Positions 26,772 through 35,968 of a DNA stretch of 64,000 nt are shown one piece after another. The notes beneath the pieces are model-generated. The model saw only the letters and a list, made by a program, of their open reading frames with translations. It was not told where the DNA came from and did not search any database. Both the position numbers and the translations under genes were made by a program. Where the stretch lies: positions 1,984,001-2,048,000 of the forward strand of contig CAWGCS010000001.1 of NCBI GenBank assembly GCA_963821235.1, given 5' to 3'. The stretch's first letter is position 1. The number at the start of each line of letters is the position of its first letter. The DNA comes from CTSoil-043 sp963821235 (GTDB lineage Bacteria; Chloroflexota; Limnocylindria; Limnocylindrales; CSP1-4).

Positions 26772-28157
26772 GTGCTCGGAGTCGGACGCGGCGGGCCGCT
26801 CGGGCCGTTCGGCGCGCCGTCGCCGGAGGCGACCGCGACCGGGTCGGCCACGGTGGGCACGGCGCGGGCGGGGCCACCTCCCCACGACGGGCCGAGGCAC
26901 GCGGGCGGGCTGGCCGCCGAGCCCCGGCTGTCGGAGCGGGAGGCGTGGGTCGTGCTGGCCTCGGTCGAGGGGCTCGGACCGGTGACCTTCGGGGCCCTCT
27001 TGCGGGCCTTCGGCAGCGCCCGCCGCGTGCTGGACGTTGCGGCTCGCCCGGCCGGCGCCGCCAGGCTGGTGGCCGGGGCCGCCGGGGAGGAGCTCCGCCT
27101 GGGACCCGAGGTCGCATCCGCGGTCGGACGGGCCGGGGACGCGTCGCGGGCGCTGCTCGGCCGCCTCGCGGCGACCGGCGTGGCGGCGATCACCGCCGAG
27201 GATGCCGCGTACCCGTCCAGGCTGCGCCAGATCGAGCTGCCGCCCCCGGTCCTCTTCGTGGTCGGCAACACTGAGGCCCTTGGCGCGGACCGGGCCGTCG
27301 CGATCGTCGGCACGCGGCGCCCGACGGACGACGGGCGGGCGACCGCATCGCGGATCGCCGGCGCCCTCGCGGCCGTCGGCGCGACGGTCGTCTCCGGGCT
27401 CGCGGTCGGCATCGACGGCGCGGCCCACGCCGGGTCACTCCTCGCCGGGGGCACGACGGTGGCCGTTCTTGGGAGCGGTCACGCCCGCCTCTACCCGCCG
27501 GCCCACGCGCACCTGGCCGACGAGATCGTCCGCGGCGGCGGCGCGGTGGTCGCCGAGGTCCCTCCGGACGCAGAGCCTCGGGCGGCGACCTTCCCTCGCC
27601 GCAACCGGATCATCGCCGCCCTGGCGGACGCGACGGTGGTGGTCGAGGCAGGGGAGCGGAGCGGCGCCCTCATCACCGCGAGCTGGGCCCTCGAGCAGGG
27701 GAGGGCGGTCTTCGCGGTCCCGGGACCCCTCAGCCGGCCCCAGGCCACCGGCTGCAACCGCCTCCTGCGGACCCATCCCGGGGAGGTCCGCATCGTGGCC
27801 GGGACGGACGAGCTCATCGAGGATCTCGGGTACGCCGCCGCCCTTCCGGTCCGCCGCCGGCGGCCCGGGCGCAGCGAGGCCGCGCCGCCGGACGCCGGCG
27901 CGATCGTCGCCCGCCTCGGGCCTGCAGAGGCCGCGGTCGTCCGGCGCCTCCTCGACGGGCCGGCCACGGCGGACGCGCTCGCCGACGCCGCCGACCTCGC
28001 CGGGGCGACGGTCCTGGCCGTGCTCACGAGGCTCGAGGAGGAAGGGCTGGTGGCCGGCACGTTCGGGCGCTACCACGCCAGCGGTCCACTGGCCGGCGCC
28101 CGGATCGTCCCCCTGTCGCGGCCGCGCCGCGCCGTCGCGGGCGGGGGCCACCCGTGA
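26772..28157 (+). CDS. dprA: DNA-processing protein DprA
   Basis: RecA-loading protein for incoming single-stranded DNA in natural transformation, 461 residues. A Gly/Pro-rich, apparently disordered N-terminus (about 1-55) precedes a helix-hairpin-like N domain. The Rossmann core follows with AIVGTRRPTDDGR, SGLAVGIDGAAH and AVFAVPGPL. A C-terminal winged helix (about 380-440, ending GTFGRYHAS) completes the full-length architecture. The GTG 26772 start is 1 bp after the comM stop; a longer start would lie inside comM. The N-terminal extension is longer than usual and may be lineage-specific. Confidence 0.92.
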   Translation: MLGVGRGGPLGPFGAPSPEATATGSATVGTARAGPPPHDGPRHAGGLAAEPRLSEREAWVVLASVEGLGPVTFGALLRAFGSARRVLDVAARPAGAARLVAGAAGEELRLGPEVASAVGRAGDASRALLGRLAATGVAAITAEDAAYPSRLRQIELPPPVLFVVGNTEALGADRAVAIVGTRRPTDDGRATASRIAGALAAVGATVVSGLAVGIDGAAHAGSLLAGGTTVAVLGSGHARLYPPAHAHLADEIVRGGGAVVAEVPPDAEPRAATFPRRNRIIAALADATVVVEAGERSGALITASWALEQGRAVFAVPGPLSRPQATGCNRLLRTHPGEVRIVAGTDELIEDLGYAAALPVRRRRPGRSEAAPPDAGAIVARLGPAEAAVVRRLLDGPATADALADAADLAGATVLAVLTRLEEEGLVAGTFGRYHASGPLAGARIVPLSRPRRAVAGGGHP

Positions 28158-28205
28158 CCATCGTCCCGTGGCGGCTCGCCCGCCCTGCTGCTAGCGTCAC
28201 CGACC

Positions 28206-28511
28206 GTGATCCGCGACGCCGTCCTCCACCTCCTGAACGAGCAGCCGCTCGTGGCCGACCTCCATGCGCCGCCGGCGCCGGGCGACCTCGTCCTCATCTG
28301 CACGAACCTGCGGACGCTCAACCGCAAGCGCCCGATCTTCGCCGACGACAGCGCCTCGACCTTCGTCATTCCCTACGCCCAGCTGCGCTTCGTCGAGATC
28401 CCCTCGGAGCCCGGCCCGGCGGTCGAGGCGGCCCCCCTGGCGGTTACGGCGGGCGAGCCCGAGGACCTCGTCCTCGACGAGGACTTCCTGCGCCGCGTCC
28501 GCGAGCTCTGA
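28206..28511 (+). CDS. small conserved-looking hypothetical protein
   Basis: Protein of 101 residues that I do not recognise. It is acidic, with a hydrophobic beta-rich centre (GDLVLICTNL, STFVIPYAQLRFVEIP) and an acidic end (EDLVLDEDFLRRV). The GTG start has TAGCGT (28192-28197, preceded by GC) 8 nt upstream, the same layout as other leaderless genes, which supports it being real. It lies between dprA and topA on the same strand. Confidence 0.65.
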   Translation: MIRDAVLHLLNEQPLVADLHAPPAPGDLVLICTNLRTLNRKRPIFADDSASTFVIPYAQLRFVEIPSEPGPAVEAAPLAVTAGEPEDLVLDEDFLRRVREL

Positions 28512-28527
28512 TCCCGCCGGGGGCGCA

Positions 28528-28567
28528 GAGCATCCACGGGACGACGCCGAGCATCCACGGGACGACG
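28528..28567 (+). repeat. two direct repeats upstream of topA
   Basis: Two identical 19-bp copies of GAGCATCCACGGGACGACG lie at 28528-28546 and 28549-28567, a 21-bp period or two helical turns. They sit about 75-115 bp upstream of the topA -10 box in the 144-bp gap, a position suited to an operator. No coding use is apparent. Confidence 0.6.
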
Positions 28568-28639
28568 ACGTTCGCCCGCGAGCGCGCGACCGGGGGCGCG
28601 GCGGCGGAGCCGCCAGAGCCCGAACGGCCGGATTCGGGT

Positions 28640-28647
28640 GCTAGACT
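28640..28647 (+). promoter_or_regulatory. GCTAGACT -10 box of topA
   Basis: GC-TAGACT ends 8 nt before ATG 28656, giving an mRNA with essentially no leader. Confidence 0.55.
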
Positions 28648-28655
28648 CCGGCGCC

Positions 28656-31073
28656 ATGGGTCGAAACCTGGTGATCGTCGAGTCGCCCGCCAAGGCGAAG
28701 ACGATCGAGCGCTACCTCGGGCCCGGCTACGCCGTGCTCGCCTCGTACGGGCACGTCCGGGACCTCCCGGAGAACCCCGGCAAGGGCAAGCTCGGCGTCG
28801 ACGTCGACCACGGGTTCGCGCCGGAGTACGTCATCCCCGACGAGCGGACCCGGCGACACGTCGGCGCGATCGAGCGGGCCGCCCGGGGCGCGGACCGGAT
28901 CTTCCTCGCCACCGACCTCGACCGCGAGGGCGAGGCGATCGCCTGGCACGTCGCCGAGGCCGCGTCGCTGCCCCCGGAGAAGCTCGCCCGGGTCACCTTC
29001 AGCGAGATCACGGAGCCGGCCATCCGGGAAGCGTTCGCCCGGCCGCGGGAGATCAACCGGGACCTCGTCGATGCCCAGCAGGCCCGGCGGATCGTGGACC
29101 GCCTCGTCGGATACACCCTCAGCCCGCTCATCTCGCGCAAGGTGCGCTCCGGCCTCTCTGCCGGCCGGGTCCAATCGGTCGCCGTCCGCCTCGTGGTCGA
29201 GCGCGAGCGGGAGATCCGGGCGTTCGCCGCCCGGGAGTACTGGACCATCGTGGCAACCCTCCTCGCCCCGGACGGCACGCCCTTCGAGGCCGAGCTGGTG
29301 CGCCTCGACGGCGCCAAGCCCGAGATCGGGGACGCGGCGACCGCAGACGAGCACGCCAGGGCGATCGCCGGGTCCCGTCCGCTGGTCGGCGAGGTTGGCA
29401 CGAGGAAGAGCCGCCGGAGCCCGGCCCCTCCGTTCACGACGTCAACCATGCAGCAGGAGGCCAGCCGGAAGCTCGGCTTCAGCCCGAAGAGGACGATGGG
29501 CGTCGCCCAGCGCCTCTACGAGGGCGTCTCCACGCCGGACGGTCACGTCGGCCTCATCACCTACATGCGGACCGACTCGGTGGCGATGGCCGGCCAGGCC
29601 CTGGGCCAGGCCCGCGAGGTGATCGGGGCGCGCTTCGGGACCGCCTACACGATGCCGAAGGGCCGCGTCTACCGGACGAAGTCGAAGAGCGCCCAGGAGG
29701 CCCACGAGGCGATCCGCCCGACCTCGTTCGCCCGCGATCCCGAGGCGATGGCGGCCTTCCTCAAGCCGGAGGAGGCTCGCCTCTACCGCCTCGTCTGGCA
29801 GCGGGCGCTGGCCAGCCAGATGAAGGAGAAGGAGCTCGAGACCACGACCGTCGACCTGGCGGCCGGCCCGTACGGGCTGCGGGCCACCGCCACCAGGACC
29901 CTCTTCGACGGCTTCGCCGCCGTCTACACCGAGGGGCGGGACGACGCCGAGGACGAATCGGAGCGCACCCTGCCGGCCCTGCGCAGTGGCGACGTGACGA
30001 CCGTGGCCGGGGTCGCCCCGACCCAGCACTTCACCGAGCCGCCGCCGCGCTACACGGAGGCCAGCCTCGTCAAGGCGCTCGAGGAGAACGGGATCGGCCG
30101 CCCCTCGACGTACGCCGCGACGCTCTCGACGATCATGGATCGGGGCTACGTCGTCGTCCGCGAGCGGCGCCTCCATCCGGAGCTGGTCGCCGAGATCGTG
30201 ACCGACCTCCTGGTGGATCATTTCGGGGAGTACGTCGACCTGGAGTTCACCGCTCGCATGGAGGAGGGTCTCGACGAGGTGGCTCGCGGCGAGCGCGCCT
30301 GGGTGCCGCTCCTCGAGCAGTTCTACGAGCCGCTCCGGGCCCGCGTGGAGACGAAGCGGCGCGAGCTGAGGCGGGCCGACTTCACGACGGAGGCGACCGA
30401 CGAGGTCTGCTCCCTGGGCCATCCGATGGTGATCCGCCTGGGGCGGAACGGCCGCTTCCTCGCCTGCTCGCTCTTCCCGGAGCACCGCGAGTCGCGGCCG
30501 CTCCCCGGCGAGGAGATGGAGGTCCCGGCCCTGCCCGGCGTCGGCGAGCCGTGCCCGACCTGTGGAGCGAGCGATGGCGGCGTGCTCGTGGCGAAGCGCG
30601 GCCGCTTCGGCCCCTTCGTCGGTTGCGACCGCTATCCGGCGTGCGACTACATCAAGAAGGACGGCCCGCCGCCGCCGGCGCAGCTGCCGTTCGAGGTGAT
30701 CTGCCCCACCTGCCACAAGGGGCGCCTCGTGGCCCGCCGGGCACGCCGCACCGCCTCGGTCTTCTGGGGATGCTCGCGCTACCCCTCCTGCCGGTTCACC
30801 ACCTCGCGCGAGCCGATCGGCCCGCTCCACGACCCTGACGGCGGGCCGCTCGTACGGGTCGACGATGGGACGGCGCTCTGCCTCGGCTGCGGGGCGACGG
30901 TCCCGCTGGCCGGCGAGTCGCTCGAGCCCCGCCGACGGATCGCCGGCGGGGAGCCGAACCCGGCGGCCCTGGAACGCCCGGCGGGACGCCGGGGCGGACG
31001 CGGGAGCGCCGCCGGCGCCTCGCGGAGCCGCAGGTCGACGGCCTCCCGGCCGCGGGCGGTGCGCAAGGCGTGA
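28656..31073 (+). CDS. topA: DNA topoisomerase I (type IA)
   Basis: Relaxes negative supercoils by single-strand passage; 805 residues. The N-terminal Toprim domain starts immediately with VIVESPAKAKTIERYLG, and DLDREGEAIAWH holds the metal-binding acids. The catalytic tyrosine is Y303 in TYMRTDS. Domain continuity is complete through the gate. The C-terminus carries zinc-ribbon modules of the CPTCG...CDRYPACDY and CPTCH...CSRYPSCRF type and a last partial one, CLGCG. It ends with a basic tail. The ATG start is set by the Toprim strand and by the -10 box. Its stop overlaps xerC by 4 bp, and the dprA-topA-xerC order is conserved in many Gram-positive-type bacteria. Confidence 0.97.
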   Translation: MGRNLVIVESPAKAKTIERYLGPGYAVLASYGHVRDLPENPGKGKLGVDVDHGFAPEYVIPDERTRRHVGAIERAARGADRIFLATDLDREGEAIAWHVAEAASLPPEKLARVTFSEITEPAIREAFARPREINRDLVDAQQARRIVDRLVGYTLSPLISRKVRSGLSAGRVQSVAVRLVVEREREIRAFAAREYWTIVATLLAPDGTPFEAELVRLDGAKPEIGDAATADEHARAIAGSRPLVGEVGTRKSRRSPAPPFTTSTMQQEASRKLGFSPKRTMGVAQRLYEGVSTPDGHVGLITYMRTDSVAMAGQALGQAREVIGARFGTAYTMPKGRVYRTKSKSAQEAHEAIRPTSFARDPEAMAAFLKPEEARLYRLVWQRALASQMKEKELETTTVDLAAGPYGLRATATRTLFDGFAAVYTEGRDDAEDESERTLPALRSGDVTTVAGVAPTQHFTEPPPRYTEASLVKALEENGIGRPSTYAATLSTIMDRGYVVVRERRLHPELVAEIVTDLLVDHFGEYVDLEFTARMEEGLDEVARGERAWVPLLEQFYEPLRARVETKRRELRRADFTTEATDEVCSLGHPMVIRLGRNGRFLACSLFPEHRESRPLPGEEMEVPALPGVGEPCPTCGASDGGVLVAKRGRFGPFVGCDRYPACDYIKKDGPPPPAQLPFEVICPTCHKGRLVARRARRTASVFWGCSRYPSCRFTTSREPIGPLHDPDGGPLVRVDDGTALCLGCGATVPLAGESLEPRRRIAGGEPNPAALERPAGRRGGRGSAAGASRSRRSTASRPRAVRKA

Positions 31074-32065
31074 ACGGCGAGGACGCGCTCGAGCGGTTCC
31101 TGGCGAGCCTCGCCGCCCGCGACGCGTCCCCCCACACCTACCGGGCCTACGCCACCGCCCTGGCCTCGTACCTGGAGTGGCTGGAAGCAGCCGGCCACGA
31201 CTGGCGCGCCCCGGACCGCACCGCCTTGCGGGCCTACCTGGCCGACCTGACCGACGGGCACGCGCGGACCACGGTCGCCCAGCGCCTTGCGGCCATCCGG
31301 TCGTTCTACCGCTGGGGACGACGAATGGGCCTCGTTGCGGCCGACCCGTGGGCCGTCATGGCCACGCCGCGCCGCCCGCGGCGCCTCCCGGCCGTGCTCG
31401 CCGTCACCGAGATCGAGCGCCTCCTTGCGTCGGCCGCCGACGAGGGCACGCACCGGGCCGCCGCGACGGCCGCCACGTCCGCCACCGACCGACTCCCGGC
31501 GGCCCGGGCCGGGCCCCTCCGCCACGCGCTGGCACTGCGCGACGTGGCGATCGTCGAGACGGCCTATGCCGCCGGGCTCCGGATCTCGGAGCTCGCCGGC
31601 GCCCGGCTCGGCTCCATCGACCTCGGCCGCGGCGAGATCCGGGTCGCCGGCAAGGGTCGCAAGGAGCGGGTCAGCCTCCTCGGCCGTCCCGCCCGCGCCG
31701 CCCTCGCCGCCTACCTCGCGGCGGGTCGGCCGACCCTGGTGGCCCGTGGGGCGGGCCCTCCGCGCCTCCCCGACGCCCTGTTCGTGAACCATCGTGGCGG
31801 CCCGCTCGGGGCGCGCGGCATCCGCTACCGCCTCCGGCTCGCCATCGACCGGGCCGGGCTGCCGGCGGAGGCAAGCCCCCACACCCTCCGCCACTCGTTC
31901 GCCACCCACCTCCTCGACGGCGGCGCCGACCTCCGGGTCGTCCAGGAGCTGCTGGGCCACGCCGACCTCGCCACCACGCAGGTCTACACCCACGTCGCGC
32001 CCGCCCGCCTGCGGAGCGTCTACCGGCGTGCCCATCCCCGCGCGGGCGGGACGGAGCCAAGGTGA
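31070..32065 (+). CDS. xerC: tyrosine recombinase XerC/XerD
   Basis: Site-specific recombinase of 331 residues that resolves chromosome dimers at dif with a partner recombinase. An N-terminal SAM-like core-binding domain (about 1-95) precedes the catalytic domain. R171 lies in GLRISEL, Lys in GKGRKER, HxxR in HTLRHS, the second His in LLGHADL and the nucleophile is Y306 in QVYTH. All active-site residues are present. There is an unusual Ala/Thr-rich insertion of about 25 residues around 130-155 between the two domains. The GTG start overlaps the topA stop. It belongs to the chromosomal topA-xer cluster rather than to a mobile element, since no attachment site or cargo is seen. Confidence 0.92.
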   Translation: MNGEDALERFLASLAARDASPHTYRAYATALASYLEWLEAAGHDWRAPDRTALRAYLADLTDGHARTTVAQRLAAIRSFYRWGRRMGLVAADPWAVMATPRRPRRLPAVLAVTEIERLLASAADEGTHRAAATAATSATDRLPAARAGPLRHALALRDVAIVETAYAAGLRISELAGARLGSIDLGRGEIRVAGKGRKERVSLLGRPARAALAAYLAAGRPTLVARGAGPPRLPDALFVNHRGGPLGARGIRYRLRLAIDRAGLPAEASPHTLRHSFATHLLDGGADLRVVQELLGHADLATTQVYTHVAPARLRSVYRRAHPRAGGTEPR

Positions 32066-33636
32066 GCGGCGCCGGCCGCGACCTCGCCCGGGCGGGCCTG
32101 GTCGTCACGGCGGCGCTCTTCGCCTCTCGGATCCTCGGCTGGATCCGCGTGGCGGTGATCGCCGCCAGCCTGGGGATCGGGCGGGACCTCGACGTCTACA
32201 TCGCCGCCTTCCGGATTCCTGACTTCCTGTTCCAGCTCGTCGCCGCCGGGGCGCTCGCCTCGGCGGTGATCCCGACGATCGCGGCCCTCGTGGCGACCGG
32301 CGAGCGGGCGCGGGCCTGGCGCGTCGTCTCCACGATCGCCAACCTCCTCCTGCTCCTGCTCGCCGCGCTCGCGGCGGTGACCTTCGTGGCCGCCCCGGCG
32401 ATCGCGCCCCTCATCGCCCCCGGGTTCGGACCCGCCGAGACGGATCGCCTGGTGGAGCTCACCCGCATCCTCCTCCTGAGCCCCATCTTCCTGGCCCTCT
32501 CGGCGGTCGCCACGAGCGTCCTCAACTCGGCCGGGCGCTTCGCCGCGTCGGTTCTCGCGCCGATCGCCTACAACCTCGTGATCATCGCCGCGGCGGTCTT
32601 CCTGGTCCCCCCGTTCGGGCTGGCCGGCCTGGCCTGGGGGACCGTCGCGGGCGCGGCCGCCAACCTCCTCGTCCAGCTCGTGCCCCTCTTCCGCCATGCC
32701 GGCTTCCGCTATGCGCCGCGGATCGACCTCCGCGACGCGGAGGCCCGCCGGACGCTGATCCTCCTGGGCCCGCGGGCGATCGGCCTCGCCGGCAGCCAGC
32801 TGACCCTGCTCCTCCTGACGACCCTCGGCTCCACGCTCGCGGCCGGCGCCATCGGCGCCTTCGCCCTCGCCTTCACGATCTTCCAGATCCCCCTCGGGAC
32901 GATGGCGTACCCTCTCGGCATCGTCGCCCTCCCGGAGCTCGCCCAGCGGGTCGCGAAGGGGGAGATCGACGAGTACGTGGCGCTGGTGACCCGCGCCCTG
33001 CGGCTCCTCGGCTTCGCGATGATCCCGGTCGCCTGCATCGCGACCGGCGTGGCCCTCCAGGTCGTCGACCTGGTCATCCACTTCGGCCGCGTCGAGGACG
33101 CCGGGGTCGCGCTCACGGGGGCCGCCTTCGCGGGATTCCTTGCCGCCCTGCCGACGGAGGCCATGATCATCGTCCTCTCCCGCGCCTTCTTCGCCGCCCG
33201 GAACACGTGGATCCCGGTCGCCGCGGCACTCGCCTCGGTCGTCGTCGCCGTGGGGACCGCGGTCGTCCTCGTGGGGCCGCTCGGCATCCTGGGGCTCGCC
33301 CTCGGCGTGACCCTGGCCTCCTGGGTGGAGGCGCTCCTCCTCCTGCTGGCGTTCCGGGTCCGCCACGTCGGCTTCGGCCTCCTCGGCCTCGGCCGCGCCC
33401 ATGCCTGGTACGTGGCGGCCGGCGTGCTCGCCGCGCTCGTGGCCACCCGGGTCTACGAGATCGCCGGCGCGTCCCTGCCGCCCGATCCGGGCATCGTGCC
33501 GGCCGCCCTGGCGCTGGCGGTGGCGGGCATCGCCGGCCTGGCGGTCTACGTGGCCCTGGCCGCGCTGCTGCGGGTGCCGGAGCTCGGGACGGTGCTCCGC
33601 CTCGCGCAGGCCGTCCTGCCGCGGAGGGCCGCGTGA
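32062..33636 (+). CDS. murJ: lipid II flippase MurJ (MviN)
   Basis: Integral membrane protein of 524 residues with about 14 hydrophobic helices. MurJ flips undecaprenyl-linked peptidoglycan precursor to the outer face. Family features include the N-terminal SRILGWIR segment with its essential arginines, the DVYIAAFRIPDFLFQL helix, and the later LPELAQRVAKG loop. The GTG start overlaps xerC by 4 bp and its stop overlaps the first FemX-like gene by 4 bp. It is therefore in a translationally coupled cell-wall operon (murJ-femX-femX-murE). Confidence 0.95.
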   Translation: MSGAGRDLARAGLVVTAALFASRILGWIRVAVIAASLGIGRDLDVYIAAFRIPDFLFQLVAAGALASAVIPTIAALVATGERARAWRVVSTIANLLLLLLAALAAVTFVAAPAIAPLIAPGFGPAETDRLVELTRILLLSPIFLALSAVATSVLNSAGRFAASVLAPIAYNLVIIAAAVFLVPPFGLAGLAWGTVAGAAANLLVQLVPLFRHAGFRYAPRIDLRDAEARRTLILLGPRAIGLAGSQLTLLLLTTLGSTLAAGAIGAFALAFTIFQIPLGTMAYPLGIVALPELAQRVAKGEIDEYVALVTRALRLLGFAMIPVACIATGVALQVVDLVIHFGRVEDAGVALTGAAFAGFLAALPTEAMIIVLSRAFFAARNTWIPVAAALASVVVAVGTAVVLVGPLGILGLALGVTLASWVEALLLLLAFRVRHVGFGLLGLGRAHAWYVAAGVLAALVATRVYEIAGASLPPDPGIVPAALALAVAGIAGLAVYVALAALLRVPELGTVLRLAQAVLPRRAA

Positions 33637-34742
33637 CCGGCCAGGCGCCGCCCCCTGACCTGCGCCGCGACGCCGACGCCTGGGACGCGTTCGTGGAGGG
33701 GACGGAGCACGGGTCGTACCTTCAGCTCGCCGGGTGGGCCAGGGTGAAGGCTCCCAACGGGTGGACGGCCCGCCGCCTCGTCGCCGGCGCACCCGGCGCC
33801 CGGATCGGGCTGCAGCTGCTCCTGCGGCGGCCCCGACCGCTCCCCTGGGCGTTCGCCTATGCGCCGCGCGGCCCGGTCGCGGAGGCCTGGACGACCGACG
33901 CGATCCGCTCCCTGACCGCCGAGGTGCGCCACGCCGGCCCGGCGCTCGGGCGCGTCTCGCACGTCCGGATCGACCCCGAGGTCGAGGCGGATGGCCCGCA
34001 CGACCCGGGCGGGACGCTGCAGGCGGCCCTCGCCGGCTCCGGCTGGCGGCCCGCGCCGTCGGTCCAGCCGCCGACCAGCCGCGTCATCGACCTGCGCGGC
34101 GACGAGGCCGCCCTCTGGTCCGACCTCCGCAAGAAGTGGCGCCAGTACGCGAACAAGGCCCGGGCGAACGGGGTGACCGTGGTGGAGCTCATGGGCGACC
34201 CGATTCCGCCCTTCTACGGGATCTACCGCGAGACGGCCCGGCGGGCCGGCTTCCTGATCCGGGTCGAGCAGGCCTATCGCGACGTGTGGGACGCCTTCGC
34301 GCCGGCCGGCCGGGCACGAATGCTCTTCGCCGTGGGTCCCGACGGCACCCCGCTGGCCAGCCTCTTCCTCGTCCGCTGCGGCAGCCGGGTCGTGGAGCCG
34401 TACGGGGGCATGACGCTCGCCGGCGCCGAGCTGCGAGCCAACTACCTGCTGAAGTGGGAGGCCATCCGCCGCTCGCGCGAGGCGGGTGCCGCGGCCTACG
34501 ACCTGTGGGGCCTGGCGCACCCCGGCATCGCCCACTTCAAGGCCGGCTTCGGCGGGCGCGAGGTCCGCTACATCGGGGGCTGGGACCTCGTGCTCGATCC
34601 GCTCGGGCGCCGCTTCTACGACACCGCCCAGCGGGCCCGCGTGCGCTGGGCGCGCTCCCGGGCCGGGCTCGGGCGGGGGTCGGCGGCGGGGGGGTCGGGC
34701 GAACCCCCGGGTGGCGCCGCCGGCGACCGGGACGAGGGATGA
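33633..34742 (+). CDS. FemX-like peptidoglycan interpeptide-bridge aminoacyltransferase (copy 1)
   Basis: Member of the FemABX family, 369 residues, made of two GNAT-like domains. These enzymes add amino acids from aminoacyl-tRNA to lipid II or the peptidoglycan stem. Recognisable parts are the SYLQLAGWARVK opening, the RKKWRQYANKARANGV motif at the domain junction, and the terminal YDLWGLAHPGIAHFKAGFGG sequence typical of the family. The C-terminal 40 residues are basic and Gly-rich. The GTG start overlaps murJ and the stop overlaps the second copy (ATGA). The substrate amino acid is unknown. Confidence 0.87.
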   Translation: MTGQAPPPDLRRDADAWDAFVEGTEHGSYLQLAGWARVKAPNGWTARRLVAGAPGARIGLQLLLRRPRPLPWAFAYAPRGPVAEAWTTDAIRSLTAEVRHAGPALGRVSHVRIDPEVEADGPHDPGGTLQAALAGSGWRPAPSVQPPTSRVIDLRGDEAALWSDLRKKWRQYANKARANGVTVVELMGDPIPPFYGIYRETARRAGFLIRVEQAYRDVWDAFAPAGRARMLFAVGPDGTPLASLFLVRCGSRVVEPYGGMTLAGAELRANYLLKWEAIRRSREAGAAAYDLWGLAHPGIAHFKAGFGGREVRYIGGWDLVLDPLGRRFYDTAQRARVRWARSRAGLGRGSAAGGSGEPPGGAAGDRDEG

Positions 34743-35968
34743 GGGCCGAGGTGCCGGCAGCAGGGCCGGGCGCGGGGGGCGTCGTGCCGCAGCTTCGCGT
34801 CGTCCGTGAGGCGGCACCCGACGAGCTGCCCGGCTGGGACGCCCGCACGGTGGACGTGGCGGGCGGCAACGTCCAGCAGTCGCGGGCCTGGGGAGCCCAC
34901 CGGGCGCGGACGGGGTGGCTCCCGCACCACCTCATCCTCGACGACGGTTCCGCAGTCCTGGTCCTGGGCCGCCCGGGTCGCCTCATCGGCGGGGGACGGC
35001 TCTACGTCCCCAAGGGACCCGTGGGCGGGGGCGCCCCGGTGGGCGTGGTCGCCGGGCGCCTCGCCGCCGCCGCCGACTGGGGCCGTGCCGCCGGCTACGA
35101 CGTCGTCCTCGCCGATGCGGAGATTCCGGCGGCCACCGGCTACCCGGGGCTGGTCGCCTCCCTCGGCTTCCGGCCGGCCGAGGAGGTGAGCCCGTCGCGC
35201 CATCGGGTCGGCGCTCCGATCCCGGCCGGCGCCGACGACGACCTGCTGGCCGCCTCGGTCGTGAAGAAGACGCGCCAGCGTTTCCTCGCCGCGGAGCGCA
35301 AGGGGACGAGGGTCGTGCGCTACGACCGCGGCGGCCCACCCGCGCTGGCGGGCGTCGAGGCGCCGCCGCCCGAGCGCCTGCTGGTCGAGGCGGAGGAGGC
35401 CTTCGGACGGTTCCACGGGCTTCTCGTCGAGACCGGATCGCGGCGCGGCTTCGGGATGGGACGACGAGCCACGGCCCTCGCCTGGTGGCGGGCGGCCCTC
35501 GAGGCGGGCCACCTCGTCCTCCTCGAGGCCCGGGCGACCGACGACGCGTATCTCGGCGCGGCGGCCTTCTACCGCCACGGCGAGCGGCTCACCTATGCCC
35601 ACTCGGGCGACGTCGTGGAGCTGCGTCACGTGCACACCGGCACCGTCCATCTGCTCCTGTGGCGGGCCTTCCAGCTGGCCGCCCGGGAGGGTCGCAGCGA
35701 GCTCGACCTCGGCGGCGTCGACGTCCCCGGCGCTCGCGACGAGCCCCGCCCCGGCGACCAGATGTACGGCCTGATGGAGTTCAAGCGGGCGTTCGGCGGG
35801 CGGTGGATCGAGCTCTCCGGGGCCCAGGAGCGGGTGCTCCGGCCATGGCGTCACGGCCTCTCCGGCGGGACCCGGCGCGTCGCCTCCGCCGCCCGGGCGC
35901 TGCCCCGCGCGATCCGTCGGCGGGAAGCCTCGTCCCGGCCGGGCGCGACGGAGGGCGACGAGCGATGA
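34739..35968 (+). CDS. FemX-like peptidoglycan interpeptide-bridge aminoacyltransferase (copy 2)
   Basis: Second, divergent FemABX-type protein, 409 residues. It shares the layout of the first copy: VQQSRAWGAHRARTGW opening, a KKTRQRFLAAERKG motif, then ELDLGGVDVPG and YGLMEFKRAFGG near the end. It differs enough to suggest a separate substrate or step, such as addition of a second bridge residue. It overlaps copy 1 by 4 bp and murE by 4 bp (ATGA). Such proteins can also act in capsule or lipid modification, so the peptidoglycan role rests on the operon. Confidence 0.85.
   Translation: MRAEVPAAGPGAGGVVPQLRVVREAAPDELPGWDARTVDVAGGNVQQSRAWGAHRARTGWLPHHLILDDGSAVLVLGRPGRLIGGGRLYVPKGPVGGGAPVGVVAGRLAAAADWGRAAGYDVVLADAEIPAATGYPGLVASLGFRPAEEVSPSRHRVGAPIPAGADDDLLAASVVKKTRQRFLAAERKGTRVVRYDRGGPPALAGVEAPPPERLLVEAEEAFGRFHGLLVETGSRRGFGMGRRATALAWWRAALEAGHLVLLEARATDDAYLGAAAFYRHGERLTYAHSGDVVELRHVHTGTVHLLLWRAFQLAAREGRSELDLGGVDVPGARDEPRPGDQMYGLMEFKRAFGGRWIELSGAQERVLRPWRHGLSGGTRRVASAARALPRAIRRREASSRPGATEGDER

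Noticed and set aside
31070..32065. Tyrosine recombinase as integrase of a mobile element
   Set aside because: It lies in the chromosomal dprA-topA-xer cluster, overlaps topA, and no attachment repeats or cargo genes are present.
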